A stretch of DNA of 64,000 nt from Sphingomonas natans (lineage in GTDB: Bacteria; Pseudomonadota; Alphaproteobacteria; Sphingomonadales; Sphingomonadaceae): assembly GCF_030546695.1 (NCBI RefSeq), contig NZ_JAUOTP010000002.1:62001-126000 (forward strand), read 5' to 3'. The position numbers were made by a program, and so were the translations under genes. The notes beneath the pieces are model-generated. The model worked only from the letters and a program-made list of their open reading frames with translations. It was not told where the DNA came from and did no database searches. Shown one piece after another: positions 8,789-17,865 of the stretch. The stretch's first letter is position 1. Every line of letters begins with the position of its first letter.

Positions 8789-10830
8789 TCCTCGCGCGCT
8801 TCGGCGGCAAGGAGGCCCTGTTCACGGTCAAATGCCTCGTCGCCGCGATCCTCGCTTATTATCTCGCGCTGCGGATCGGGCTGACGCGGCCTTATTGGGC
8901 GGTGACGACCTCGTACATCGTCGCGCAGCCCTTGGCGGGCGCGGTCCTGTCGAAGGCGGTGTTCCGCGTCGCCGGCACCGTGCTCGGCGCGGCGGCCGCG
9001 GTCGTCCTCGTCCCCACTCTCGTCAACGCGCCCGAACTGCTGTCGCTCGCGCTCGCATTGTGGCTCGGCCTGTGCCTCTACATCTCGCTGCTCGACCGGA
9101 CCCCGCGCGCCTACGTGTTCCTGCTCGCGGGCTATACCGCGAGTATCATCGGCTTTCCGTCGGTGGCGGCGCCCGACGCGATCTTCACGACCGCGGTGCT
9201 GCGCGTCGAGGAGATCGTCATCGGCATCCTGTGCGGCAGCCTGATCCACGGCGTCGTCTTCCCCCAGACCGTGACCGCGACCCTGCTCGTGCGCGTCGAT
9301 GCGATCCTCGCCGATGCCGAGCGCTGGTCACGCGATTCGCTCGCAGGCCGGCCGGATGCGACGCTGGATCGGGATCGCCGGCGGCTCGCGCTCGACATCA
9401 ACGAGCTTCACCAGCTTTCCATCCACCTGCCCTTCGACACCGCCCGCCTGCTGCCCCGCGTCCGTACGCTGCGCGCTTTGCAGGGCGAGCTTTCGATGCT
9501 GCTGCCGCTCGCCAGCGCGGTCGACGATCGCATCGGCGAGCTCCAGCGTGGCGCCGACGCGCCCCGCCCCGAGGCGCTCGCTTTGATCGAGGACGTCCGC
9601 GAATGGCTGCGCGATCCGCTTCCCTTGGCCGAGCGGGGTGCGACCGCCGACGCGCTGATCGCCCGCGCCCGCGCGCTGGAGCCGCCGCTGACCGGCGCGC
9701 TGCTCTGGCGCGATGCCTTGCGGCTGAGCCTGCTCGCCCGCCTCGGCGAACTGATTGACGCGCACCGCAATGCGCGCGATCTGCGCGATCAGATGCGCTC
9801 GCCCTCGCGCGCGCCGGTCACCCCGGCCGTAGCGCGGCTGCTGTCGCGCAGCGCGCGCCGGCCGCTCCACCGCGATCGCGGCACCGCCCTGCGCGCCGCC
9901 GCGGGCACGATCGCGACGATCCTGCTCGGCTGCACCTTCTGGATCGCGACCGGCTGGGCGGACGGCGCCGGCGCGGTGCTGATCGCGGGCGTCTGCTGCG
10001 CCTTGTTCGGCAACACCGACGATCCCGCCCCGTCGATCATGAAATTCTTCTACGGCACCGTCGGCGGGCTTCTGGTGGCATCCGTGTACGCGTTCGCGAT
10101 CCTGCCGCGCGTCACCGATTTCGTCACGCTGGCCGCCGTCCTTGCCCCTCCGTTGCTGCTGGGCGGCCTCTTCCTCGCCCGGCCGGCGACGATGCTGTTC
10201 ACGCTCGGCGCACTGCTCGGGGGGATCAACACGGTCGGCCTCAACGATCGCTTCGGCGGCAGCTTCGATACCTTCCTCAACGGCGGCGTCTCGCAGCTGA
10301 TCGGCACGCTCTTCGCTGTCGTCACCGTCGGCCTGTTCCAGACGATCGGCGCCGACGCCAGCGCGCGCCGACTGATCCGCGCGGGCTGGCGCGAGCTCGC
10401 TGCGCGCAGCGACGCGCCCGGACCGCCCGACGCTATCGGCTGGGTCGCGCGCATGCTCGACCGGATCGGCCTGCTCGCGCCGCGCCTGGCCTTGCAGGGC
10501 GAGGATCCCGGCAAGCCTTTGCTCGACGCGCTCAGCGATCTGCGCGTCGGCGTCTCGGTCGGCGAGCTGCGCCAGCTGCGGCTCGACGGGACGGCCGAGG
10601 CCGGCGCCACGATCACCCCCGTGCTGCGCGGCGTCGGTGCGCATTATCGCGCGCTGCGCCCCGAACAGCCCTGCCCGCCCGAACCGCATCTGCTCGCCGG
10701 GATCGACACCGCGCTCTCAGGTCTCTCGAGCAGCGAAACGCCGGACACGCGCCGCACCGGCGTGCTGGCGCTGACCTCGCTGCGCCGGAACCTGTTCCCG
10801 CAGGCCCCCGCTTATGGAGTCACCGCATGA
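8785..10830 (+). CDS. FUSC-family inner-membrane efflux protein, AaeB-like
   Basis: This 681-residue protein has two halves, each with a bundle of hydrophobic helices followed by a soluble segment. This is the FUSC/AaeB layout of aromatic acid efflux pumps. The first membrane block begins FTVKCLVAAILAYYLALRIG and the second starts near residue 370 (RAAAGTIATILLGCTFWIAT). The start overlaps the marR stop as ATGA, although the frame is open further upstream. The operon continues with DUF1656, a periplasmic adaptor and an outer-membrane factor, together forming a tripartite pump. Confidence 0.92.
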   Translation: MILARFGGKEALFTVKCLVAAILAYYLALRIGLTRPYWAVTTSYIVAQPLAGAVLSKAVFRVAGTVLGAAAAVVLVPTLVNAPELLSLALALWLGLCLYISLLDRTPRAYVFLLAGYTASIIGFPSVAAPDAIFTTAVLRVEEIVIGILCGSLIHGVVFPQTVTATLLVRVDAILADAERWSRDSLAGRPDATLDRDRRRLALDINELHQLSIHLPFDTARLLPRVRTLRALQGELSMLLPLASAVDDRIGELQRGADAPRPEALALIEDVREWLRDPLPLAERGATADALIARARALEPPLTGALLWRDALRLSLLARLGELIDAHRNARDLRDQMRSPSRAPVTPAVARLLSRSARRPLHRDRGTALRAAAGTIATILLGCTFWIATGWADGAGAVLIAGVCCALFGNTDDPAPSIMKFFYGTVGGLLVASVYAFAILPRVTDFVTLAAVLAPPLLLGGLFLARPATMLFTLGALLGGINTVGLNDRFGGSFDTFLNGGVSQLIGTLFAVVTVGLFQTIGADASARRLIRAGWRELAARSDAPGPPDAIGWVARMLDRIGLLAPRLALQGEDPGKPLLDALSDLRVGVSVGELRQLRLDGTAEAGATITPVLRGVGAHYRALRPEQPCPPEPHLLAGIDTALSGLSSSETPDTRRTGVLALTSLRRNLFPQAPAYGVTA

Positions 10831-11033
10831 CCGGCGAAATCTCGATCGGCGGCGTCTATCTGCCGACGATCCTCCTGCTCACGGTCGCGGCCCTGCTGCT
10901 GACCGGGCTCCTCACCCGCCTGTTCGCGTTCGTCGGCATCTATCGCCTCGTCGCCTATCGACCGCTCGTCGATCTCGCGCTCTTCATCCTGATCCTCGGG
11001 CTCCTCGCCCTGCTCACCGGACCCTCCGCATGA
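10827..11033 (+). CDS. DUF1656 small membrane protein, AaeX-like
   Basis: This 68-residue protein has two predicted membrane helices (TILLLTVAALLLTGLLTRLF and LVDLALFILILGLLALL). It matches DUF1656 in size, content and position between a FUSC protein and an HlyD adaptor. Both ends overlap neighbouring genes as ATGA, so all three are translationally coupled. Its role in the pump is not known. Confidence 0.88.
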   Translation: MTGEISIGGVYLPTILLLTVAALLLTGLLTRLFAFVGIYRLVAYRPLVDLALFILILGLLALLTGPSA

Positions 11034-11905
11034 AATCGCTGCTCGCCCCCCTCGCCCGCTCCGCCGTGACGATCCTGATCGTCCTGCTCGCGATCCTTGT
11101 CGCGCTCTGGCTGTGGCGGCGCTACGAGACGGATCCCTGGACGCGCGACGGGCATCTGCGCGCCGATATCGTCCGCGTCACCCCCGATGTCGCCGGGCTC
11201 GTGACGCAGGTCGCGGTGCATGACAATCAGGCGGTGAAGCCGGGCGACATATTGTTCGTCGTCGATCGCCCGCGCTTCCAGCTGACGCTCGCCCAGTCCG
11301 ACGCCGCGATCGCGAGCGCGCGCGCGACCTTGCTCCAGGCACGTCGCGAGGCGCAGCGTGATCTCGCGCTCGGCGATCTGGTCGCCAAGGAGACGCACGA
11401 GCAGAATGTCGCGCGTGTCGCCACCGCCAGCGCGTCGCTGGCGCAGGCCGAAAGCCAGCGCGACACCGCCGCGCTCAATCTCGCGCGGACGACGGTGCGC
11501 GCAACGGTGCGCGGCATCGTCACCAATCTCGATCTCCACCCCGGCGACTATATCGCCGCCGGCACGCAGGCGATGGCGCTGGTCGATAGCGATTCGCTGC
11601 GCGTCGAGGGCTATTTCGAGGAGACCAAGCTCGCGCGCATCCGGCTCGGCGATCCGGTCGTCGTCCACCTGATGGGCGAACCGCGCGCTCTGTACGGCCG
11701 CGTCGACAGCATCGCCGCCGGCATCAACGACAGCGAGCGCAGCAACACGACCAACCTGCTCCCCAACGTCAACCCGACCTTCACCTGGGTGCGGCTCGCG
11801 CAGCGCATCCCGGTGCGCGTCAAGCTGGAGCGCGTGCCCGCCGGCGTCGCGCTGATCGTCGGCCGGACCGCGACGGTCACGGTCCAGCCGCGGGTGCAGC
11901 CATGA
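11030..11905 (+). CDS. HlyD/EmrA-type periplasmic adaptor of the FUSC pump
   Basis: This 291-residue membrane-fusion protein has one N-terminal helix, a barrel-sandwich half (VTPDVAGLVTQVAVHDNQAVKPGD), a short alpha hairpin rich in Ala/Arg, and the second lipoyl half (TTVRATVRGIVTNLDLHPGDY). It would join the inner-membrane FUSC protein to the outer-membrane factor encoded next. The start overlaps the DUF1656 stop, and an alternative upstream frame extension has no signal or membrane segment. Confidence 0.92.
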   Translation: MKSLLAPLARSAVTILIVLLAILVALWLWRRYETDPWTRDGHLRADIVRVTPDVAGLVTQVAVHDNQAVKPGDILFVVDRPRFQLTLAQSDAAIASARATLLQARREAQRDLALGDLVAKETHEQNVARVATASASLAQAESQRDTAALNLARTTVRATVRGIVTNLDLHPGDYIAAGTQAMALVDSDSLRVEGYFEETKLARIRLGDPVVVHLMGEPRALYGRVDSIAAGINDSERSNTTNLLPNVNPTFTWVRLAQRIPVRVKLERVPAGVALIVGRTATVTVQPRVQP

Positions 11906-13305
11906 TTCGCCGCCCGCTCGCCGCCGCGCTCGGCCTCGCTCTGTCGGGCTGCGCGACGGTCGGCCCCGATTATGCCTTGCCTAACCAGGCGGCGGTCAAC
12001 CGGCCCGCCGCGCAGGCACCGTTCGACAGCGGCAGGGAAAAGGCGTTCGCGGACATACCGCTCCCCGATCGCTGGTGGCAGCTCTATGGCGATGCCCGGC
12101 TCGACGGCTTCATCACCGAGGCGCTCGCCGCCAACGCCGATCTGCGCGTCGCCGACGCCAATCTCCGCCGTGCCGACGCGGTCGTGGCCGAGGTCGCGGC
12201 GGGGCGGACGCTGACGACCGCGATCGGCGGCGGCGCGTCGCTCGCGCGGCCTTATGGCACCGGCGGCAGCCTGCCCGGCGTGGTCGGCACCGATCTCGGC
12301 ATCAGCCTCGCTTACCCGCTCGATCTGTCGGGGCGGATCACCCGCGCGATCGAGGCGGCGCAGGGCGATACCGAAGCGGTCGCCGCCGCGCGCGACAATG
12401 TCCGCGTGACCGTCGCGGCCGAGACCGCGCGGAGCTATGCCGCCGCCTGCACCGCCAACATGGTGCTCGCCGCCAACAATCGCGTACTCGGCCTCCAGCG
12501 CCAGACTCTGGACGTGACGCAGCGGCTCCAGCGCGGCGGGCGCGGTACGGCCTTCGACGTGACCCGCGCGCGCACCGCGGTCGATCAGAGCGAGGCGCTG
12601 ATCCCCTCTGCGATCGCGACGCGCACCGCCGCGCTCTACCGGCTGGCGACGTTGATGGGCCGCGCGCCTGCCGACTATCCGCGCGACGTGGCGACGTGCG
12701 GAACGGCGCCGACGATGCGCCGGCCTTTGCCGATCGGCGACGGCGCGGCCTTGATCCGCCGCCGCCCCGACATCCGCTCGGCCGAGAGATCGCTCGCGGC
12801 GGCGACCGCGCGGATCGGCGTGGCGACCGCCAACCTCTATCCGCAGGTCAGCCTCGGCGGCTCGGCGGGCTTCACCGGGCCGGTCTCGGCCTTCGGATCG
12901 GGCGACGCCTTCCATATCGGCCTCGGGCCCTTGATCAGCTGGAGCTTCCCCAACCGGCCGATCGTCCGCGCGCAGATCGCGCAGGCGGGGGCTGCGGCCG
13001 ATGCCGCGCTCGCCCAGTTCGATTCGACGACGCTGGAGTCGCTCCGCCAGGTCGAGACCGCGCTCTCGGCTTATGCGCGCGAGGCGGATCGCAACGCCGC
13101 GCTCGCCCGCACCCAGATCAGCGCCGCGACCGCCGCGGACCAGGCCGCGCGGCTCTATCGCTTCGGCCGCACCGATTTCCTGTCGCTGCTGACCGCGCAG
13201 GCCGCGCTGACGACCGCGCAGGCCAATCTGGCGGCGTCGGATGCGCTGCTGATCGATCGTCAGGTGGATGTGTTCAAGGCGCTCGGCGGCGGCTGGCAGG
13301 CCTGA
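11902..13305 (+). CDS. Outer-membrane efflux lipoprotein, NodT/OprM family
   Basis: This 467-residue outer-membrane factor is a TolC-like channel subunit. The lipobox is LSGCATVGPDY, with Cys near residue 15, and the TVGPDY continuation is typical of NodT-family lipoproteins. Two repeated long helical regions follow, each including the RRADA/RPDIRSAERSLAAATARIG pattern. It is the last gene of the MarR-FUSC efflux operon, and its start overlaps the adaptor stop as ATGA. Confidence 0.93.
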   Translation: MIRRPLAAALGLALSGCATVGPDYALPNQAAVNRPAAQAPFDSGREKAFADIPLPDRWWQLYGDARLDGFITEALAANADLRVADANLRRADAVVAEVAAGRTLTTAIGGGASLARPYGTGGSLPGVVGTDLGISLAYPLDLSGRITRAIEAAQGDTEAVAAARDNVRVTVAAETARSYAAACTANMVLAANNRVLGLQRQTLDVTQRLQRGGRGTAFDVTRARTAVDQSEALIPSAIATRTAALYRLATLMGRAPADYPRDVATCGTAPTMRRPLPIGDGAALIRRRPDIRSAERSLAAATARIGVATANLYPQVSLGGSAGFTGPVSAFGSGDAFHIGLGPLISWSFPNRPIVRAQIAQAGAAADAALAQFDSTTLESLRQVETALSAYAREADRNAALARTQISAATAADQAARLYRFGRTDFLSLLTAQAALTTAQANLAASDALLIDRQVDVFKALGGGWQA

Positions 13306-13332
13306 ACGGGAAACCGGGTCTTTCGCCGGCGC

Positions 13333-13476
13333 TCAGCCGTCGGTGGTGCGCTTGATCTTGTTGGGCAGATCCTTACCCTTGGTCCGCCGCGACGGAAGCT
13401 GGACGGGATTCTTCTTCTTCCACTCGGCCCAGGTCATCGGGCCGTCGGGCGTCTGGATGATGGCATCGTCGCTCAC
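13333..13476 (-). CDS. Small basic hypothetical protein (47 aa)
   Basis: This short frame starts GTG and encodes [20 protein letters not shown], then a lysine-rich tail ending in KIKRTTDG. The composition (acidic start, Trp-rich middle, strongly basic end) looks like a real protein rather than antisense noise. It fills the gap between the efflux operon and the rhodanese gene. The function is unknown, and I rely only on codon usage and composition. Confidence 0.55.
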   Translation of the reverse strand: MSDDAIIQTPDGPMTWAEWKKKNPVQLPSRRTKGKDLPNKIKRTTDG

Positions 13477-13551
13477 CTCGCGACCCTACAGGAGCCGCGC
13501 GGGGCTGTGAACCCGCCCGGCGATGGCTGGGCGGCGCACGCGCCGGGCGCT

Positions 13552-14553
13552 ATGAGCCCGATCATGGCCACCAGTTTCGAGAGACAGCGGGATGCGACCG
13601 GTGAGGCCGATCTGCCGATCCGCGTCGTCGCGCTCTATCGCTTCACGCCCTTTGCCGACCTGGAGGCGCTGCGCGCGCCGCTGGCGCTCGCCTGCTGCTC
13701 GCAGGGCGTGAAAGGCACGTTGCTCCTGGCGCACGAGGGCATCAACGGGACGATCGCCGGTCCGGACGCGGCGATCGAGGCGGTCCTCGCGCATATCCGC
13801 GCGCTCCCCGGCTGCGCGAGCCTCGACGTGCGCGAAAGCCGCGCGCAGACGATGCCGTTCCACCGGATGAAGGTCCGCATCAAGCGCGAGATCGTGACGA
13901 TGGGCGAGCCCGCGGTCGATCCGCTCGCCGATGTCGGCCATTATGTCGCGCCGGCCGACTGGAACGCGCTGATCGCGGATCCGAGCACGATCCTGATCGA
14001 CACGCGCAATGACTATGAGGTCGCGGTCGGCACCTTCGCCGGCGCGATCGATCCCCGAACGCAGACGTTCCGCGATTTTCCCGCGTGGTTCCGCGCGCAC
14101 CGGGAGGAACTGCTCGCCGGTGATCAGGCGCCGAAGATCGCGATGTTCTGTACGGGCGGCATACGCTGCGAGAAGGCGACCGCGTTCCTGAAGGCGGAAG
14201 GGCTCGACGACGTCCACCATCTGAAGGGCGGCATCCTCGCCTATCTGGAGCAGGTCCCGGTCGAGGAGAGCCTGTGGCAGGGCGAATGTTTCGTGTTCGA
14301 TCAGCGCGTCGCGGTCGCGCACGGCCTCGCGCCCGGCAGCCACGAGCTCTGCCACGCCTGCCGCGCGCCGATCCATCCCGAGGATCGCGCCTCGCCTCTG
14401 TACCAGGAGGGCGTCAGCTGCCCCGCCTGTCATGCCGAGCGCAGCGACGAGCAGCGCGCGGGCTATGCCGAGCGCCATCGCCAGACGCGCCTCGCCGAGG
14501 CCCGCGGCATGGCGCATGTCGGCGCGACGCATCCGCCCAAAGCGGATGGCTGA
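13552..14553 (+). CDS. trhO: tRNA uridine(34) hydroxylase, rhodanese-like TrhO/YceA
   Basis: This roughly 333-residue protein has an N-terminal acylphosphatase-like domain (ALYRFTPF, then [16 protein letters not shown]) followed by a rhodanese domain whose active-site loop is [10 protein letters not shown]. The family makes 5-hydroxyuridine at the wobble position of tRNAs. A C-terminal segment with CHAC and CPAC pairs resembles a zinc knuckle found in some homologues. The start is uncertain: GTG 13507, ATG 13552 and ATG 13564 are all in frame and none has a strong ribosome-binding site. Confidence 0.9.
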   Translation: MSPIMATSFERQRDATGEADLPIRVVALYRFTPFADLEALRAPLALACCSQGVKGTLLLAHEGINGTIAGPDAAIEAVLAHIRALPGCASLDVRESRAQTMPFHRMKVRIKREIVTMGEPAVDPLADVGHYVAPADWNALIADPSTILIDTRNDYEVAVGTFAGAIDPRTQTFRDFPAWFRAHREELLAGDQAPKIAMFCTGGIRCEKATAFLKAEGLDDVHHLKGGILAYLEQVPVEESLWQGECFVFDQRVAVAHGLAPGSHELCHACRAPIHPEDRASPLYQEGVSCPACHAERSDEQRAGYAERHRQTRLAEARGMAHVGATHPPKADG

Positions 14554-15202
14554 TCCGATCCTCTACAGCTTCCGGCGCTGCCCTTATGCGATGCGCGCGC
14601 GCATGGCGCTGCTGGTCAGCGGCACGCCGTTCGAGCTGAGGGAAGTGAAGCTCTCGGCCAAGCCGCCTGAAATGATCGCCGCCTCGCCGAAGGGGACGGT
14701 GCCCGTGCTCCTGTTCTCCGACGGGCAGGTCATCGACGAAAGCCTCGATATCATGCGCTGGGCGCTCAGCGTTCACGATCCGGAAGACTGGCTCGCGGGC
14801 GACGACGCTCGCCTGATCGAGGCCAATGACGGCGCGTTCAAGCATCATCTGGATCGATACAAATATCCGCATCGCCACGGATCGGACGCTGCCGAACATC
14901 GCGCGGCGGGCCTGGCGATCCTCGCGACGCTCGAGCAGCGGCTGGGCGTGCAGCCCTATCTATGCGGGCCGACGCGCTCGCTCACCGACGCGGCGCTCAT
15001 GCCCTTCGTCCGCCAGTTCGCCGCGACCGATCCTGCCTGGTTCGACGCGCAGGCATTGCCAGCCGTGCAGCGCTGGCTCGCCGAGCAACTCGCGTCGCCA
15101 CTGTTCGCGCGCGTGATGACGCGGCAAGATCCGTGGCTCGCCCCCGACGAGCCTACCGACCCTGATCGGACGACAGGATCGCCGCTCGCGTCTCCACGAT
15201 GA
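14546..15202 (+). CDS. Glutathione S-transferase family protein
   Basis: This 218-residue thioredoxin-fold transferase starts [20 protein letters not shown], where RCPYAMRAR is a CPxx glutaredoxin-like active site. PKGTVPVLL and DESLDIMRW follow as the glutathione-binding cis-Pro and ESxx elements. The start overlaps the end of trhO by eight bases, so the two are probably cotranscribed. Its 3' end overlaps the convergent pectinesterase gene by about 50 bases. Confidence 0.9.
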   Translation: MADPILYSFRRCPYAMRARMALLVSGTPFELREVKLSAKPPEMIAASPKGTVPVLLFSDGQVIDESLDIMRWALSVHDPEDWLAGDDARLIEANDGAFKHHLDRYKYPHRHGSDAAEHRAAGLAILATLEQRLGVQPYLCGPTRSLTDAALMPFVRQFAATDPAWFDAQALPAVQRWLAEQLASPLFARVMTRQDPWLAPDEPTDPDRTTGSPLASPR

Positions 15203-16286
15203 GCGCAGGATCGATCCGGGTGCGGTTCGCGGCGACCGTTCCGGCACCCGGCCCATAGGAACCGCTCTCCGAAAAGCGCGAATCCTCGGGCCGGAAGATC
15301 TGCGTCTTGGTGCCGTCGCGCGCGGTGCCGGCCATGCTCGTCCAGTGCGACGGATGGATGTGCGCGTCCAAGAAACAGTCGATCAACGCCGCCTGCCCCA
15401 CCGCATTCGGATCGGCGTAACGCCCGTCGGGGAAGCGGGTCGTGGGATGCCAAGGCCGCGCCAGCGCGACGGAGCCGTCGGCGACGCCCGCCTCGCGCGT
15501 CAGCCGCGATCGCGAGAAGACGATGCCGACCGGTCGCGACAGCGGCGTCGAGGGTGCGGCGACGAACGAAGCATAATCGCCCGGCGCGGTGGCGACCGCG
15601 CGCCGCCGGCTGCGGATCTCGCTCTCCTCGATCAGCAAAGTCCCGCTCCCGAAGATGAAATCGACATTGCCCGCGATCGTCGCATGGCGGATGAGCGCCC
15701 GGTTGCCGCGCGTGAACAATGTATCCTGATAGCCGAGCAAAGCGACCCGATCGAACAGCACGCGGTCGCTGTGCACGTCGAGCTGCACCGCCACGCCCTG
15801 CGAATTGCCGATCTTGCGCGCGTCGCCGTCGGGCAGTGCATCATTGGCCAGATAATCGAAATCATTCTCGATCGTCATATCGCGCACGACGACCTCGTCG
15901 CCGTCGACGATGAGCGTCGCCGATCCGGCAGTCCCCCAACCGTCGCGATCGAACGTGCCGGCATGTTCGGCGACGGCATCGAAATGCACGCGCGTCCGGG
16001 CGATGCCGCGTCCGATCAGGCGCATCTTGCCGCGCGTGACGACGACCTTCTCGCGAAAGTCGCCGGGGCCGACTTCGATCGAAACCCAATCCCCCTGCCG
16101 CATACTACCGGCCGCATCGACGGCTGCCTGAATCGTGGCAAAGCACCGTGCCGTCCGGCCGCAATCCTTGAGAACGCGATAGGAAGCGCCGGGGCGTTGC
16201 GCATCGGCATGGCCACCAAACGCGCAGAGCGCGATCAGCGCCAGCGATCCCGATCGCCACGAGAAGCGGGTCAGGCGTATCCTCAT
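15153..16286 (-). CDS. Secreted pectinesterase (CE8)
   Basis: This 377-residue enzyme removes methyl esters from pectin. It has a cleavable signal peptide (hydrophobic LALIALCAFGG, cut near HADAQ) and a right-handed beta-helix. Catalytic segments are visible: GYQDTLF and GNVDFIFG, each carrying an active-site aspartate, and ARPW in place of the usual GRPW. The start at 16286 has a strong AAGGAAGGA ribosome-binding site, and the frame is open for some 200 codons upstream but with no signal. It follows a polygalacturonase gene on the same strand 38 bases away, so the pair should be one operon. Confidence 0.93.
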   Translation of the reverse strand: MRIRLTRFSWRSGSLALIALCAFGGHADAQRPGASYRVLKDCGRTARCFATIQAAVDAAGSMRQGDWVSIEVGPGDFREKVVVTRGKMRLIGRGIARTRVHFDAVAEHAGTFDRDGWGTAGSATLIVDGDEVVVRDMTIENDFDYLANDALPDGDARKIGNSQGVAVQLDVHSDRVLFDRVALLGYQDTLFTRGNRALIRHATIAGNVDFIFGSGTLLIEESEIRSRRRAVATAPGDYASFVAAPSTPLSRPVGIVFSRSRLTREAGVADGSVALARPWHPTTRFPDGRYADPNAVGQAALIDCFLDAHIHPSHWTSMAGTARDGTKTQIFRPEDSRFSESGSYGPGAGTVAANRTRIDPALIVETRAAILSSDQGR

Positions 16287-16324
16287 GCCGGTCCTTCCTT
16301 CATTTGTCGGTAGCAATCGGGTCG

Positions 16325-17716
16325 TCACAGCGTCGCGACCTTCCGGCCGTTGACCTTGACGCCCTCCAGCCCGAGATCCGTGATCCGCTCGACGATGCTC
16401 GGCTGATGCACGCCATCGAAGCGGCAATCGCGCAGCGTCAGGCGGCCGATCGGCGCCTGCGGCAGGCCCTGGCAATCCAGCACGCGGATCGCGTTCGCGA
16501 CACGCAGCCGTTCGACGACGATATCGTCCAGCTCGGGCTTGAACGCACCGTTGGCGCCCTCTTCGTAATTGAAGTCGCACGTCAGAGCGGCGCGGCCGAC
16601 CTGGCCGACAATGATGTCCCGCGCGCGGACATGCGCGATGCGCCCGCCCCGCACCGCATTGGTCTTGAAGCGCAGCGCGTACCAGAGGTCCGGGCTGCTC
16701 ATCGCGCAATGCTCGGCGAAGACGTTCTCGACCCCACCCGACACTTCGCTGCCGATCACGACCCCGCCATGGCCGGCCTTCATCGTGCAATGCCGGATCA
16801 CGATATTGCGTGCGGGCGCGTTCAGGCGCCGCCCATCGGCATTCCGGCCCGATTTGATCGCGATGCAATCGTCGCCCGTATCGAAGGTGCAATCCTCGAT
16901 CAGCATCCCATCGACCGATTCGGGATCGCAGCCGTCATTGTTCGGGCCAAGCCCGATGACGGTCACGCCGCGCAAGGTCACGTTGCGCGACAGTACCGGA
17001 TGGACATTCCAGCAGGGCGAATCGCGCAACGTCACGCCTTCGATCATGACAGTGTCGCAGCGCTGGAACTGGATCAGGTTGGGCCGCAAATAGCTGCCTT
17101 CGCCGAAGCGGCGCTCGGACACGGGGATCCCGGCTTCGGCCATCGCGAACAGCCGCGTGCGCGCCGCGCGCTGGTTCGGCAGGCCCTCGCGCCAGCCATA
17201 ATGGCTGCCGCCGCTCCACGACCACCAGGCCTCTCCCTGCCCGTCGATCGTGCCGTACCCCGTCACCGCTACATTTTGCGCGTCGCTCGCGTAGATCAGC
17301 GGCGAATAGCCCATCAGCTCGACGCCTTCGAACCGCGTTGGCACGATCGGATACAGCGCAGGATCGGTGGCGAAGGCGATGGTCGCGCCCTTGGCGAGAT
17401 GCAGCTCGACATTTGATTGCAGACGGATCGCGCCCGTCAGCCAGCGCCCCTCCGGCACGATGACGCGGCCGCCTCCCGCCGCGGCGCAGGCGGCGATCGC
17501 ATCGGCGAACGCCTGCGTACACAGCGTCGCGCCACCGGAGGCCGCGCCGAACTTGCGCACGTCGAACGCGCGCCTCGGGAAGCGCGGCGGCCGCACGCGC
17601 GCGACGATCTCGGCGGCGCGCTCCCATCCGTCGCCGGCGGGCGAGCGGGCCTGCAGGCCGGTCGCCAATACGGCGCTCGCGGCGAGGAAGGTTCGGCGAT
17701 CGAACATGCCCGTCAT
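16325..17716 (-). CDS. Polygalacturonase-like glycoside hydrolase, GH28
   Basis: This 463-residue beta-helix enzyme cleaves homogalacturonan or related pectin chains. GH28 landmarks are present in order: NNDGCDPESV, DTGDDCIAIKSG with the catalytic aspartates, AGHGGVVIGSEVSGG with the histidine, and RFKTN as the RIK-like motif. The N-terminus MTGMFDRRTFLAAS looks like a Tat-type signal, suggesting folded export. GGAGCAGG precedes the ATG at 17716. It is divergent from a GH105 gene across a 149-base promoter region holding palindromes. Confidence 0.93.
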   Translation of the reverse strand: MTGMFDRRTFLAASAVLATGLQARSPAGDGWERAAEIVARVRPPRFPRRAFDVRKFGAASGGATLCTQAFADAIAACAAAGGGRVIVPEGRWLTGAIRLQSNVELHLAKGATIAFATDPALYPIVPTRFEGVELMGYSPLIYASDAQNVAVTGYGTIDGQGEAWWSWSGGSHYGWREGLPNQRAARTRLFAMAEAGIPVSERRFGEGSYLRPNLIQFQRCDTVMIEGVTLRDSPCWNVHPVLSRNVTLRGVTVIGLGPNNDGCDPESVDGMLIEDCTFDTGDDCIAIKSGRNADGRRLNAPARNIVIRHCTMKAGHGGVVIGSEVSGGVENVFAEHCAMSSPDLWYALRFKTNAVRGGRIAHVRARDIIVGQVGRAALTCDFNYEEGANGAFKPELDDIVVERLRVANAIRVLDCQGLPQAPIGRLTLRDCRFDGVHQPSIVERITDLGLEGVKVNGRKVATL

Positions 17717-17751
17717 GATCCTGCTCCCGCGGCCGCTGCGGCGGCCCCATA

Positions 17752-17764
17752 GTTGTCATACAAT
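17752..17764. promoter_or_regulatory. Predicted pectin-regulon operator, GTTGT-N3-ACAAT
   Basis: This near-perfect inverted repeat lies 36 bases upstream of the GH28 start and about 100 bases upstream of the divergent GH105 start. A matching site, GTTGT-N3-ACAAC, lies upstream of the TonB receptor gene. The shared pattern TAGTTGT-N3-ACAA suggests one dimeric regulator, possibly of the GntR type, controls the whole locus. No regulator gene is seen between them. Confidence 0.5.
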
Positions 17765-17786
17765 CTTTCACGCCCGGGCTTGAAAG
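17765..17786. repeat. 22-bp imperfect palindrome in the GH28/GH105 divergent region
   Basis: The arms CTTTCA and TGAAAG flank the self-complementary core GCCCGGGC, and only one base pair breaks the symmetry of the whole 22 bp. It directly abuts the TTGT-N3-ACAA site. It could be a second operator or a leader hairpin in either transcript. Confidence 0.45.
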
Positions 17787-17865
17787 TCACGGGCCGGCGC
17801 GGTCTGATGCGGTGCGATAAAAACAGGCCGCGCGGCTTCGGGCCATGCCGGCGAAAGGAGCGGTG

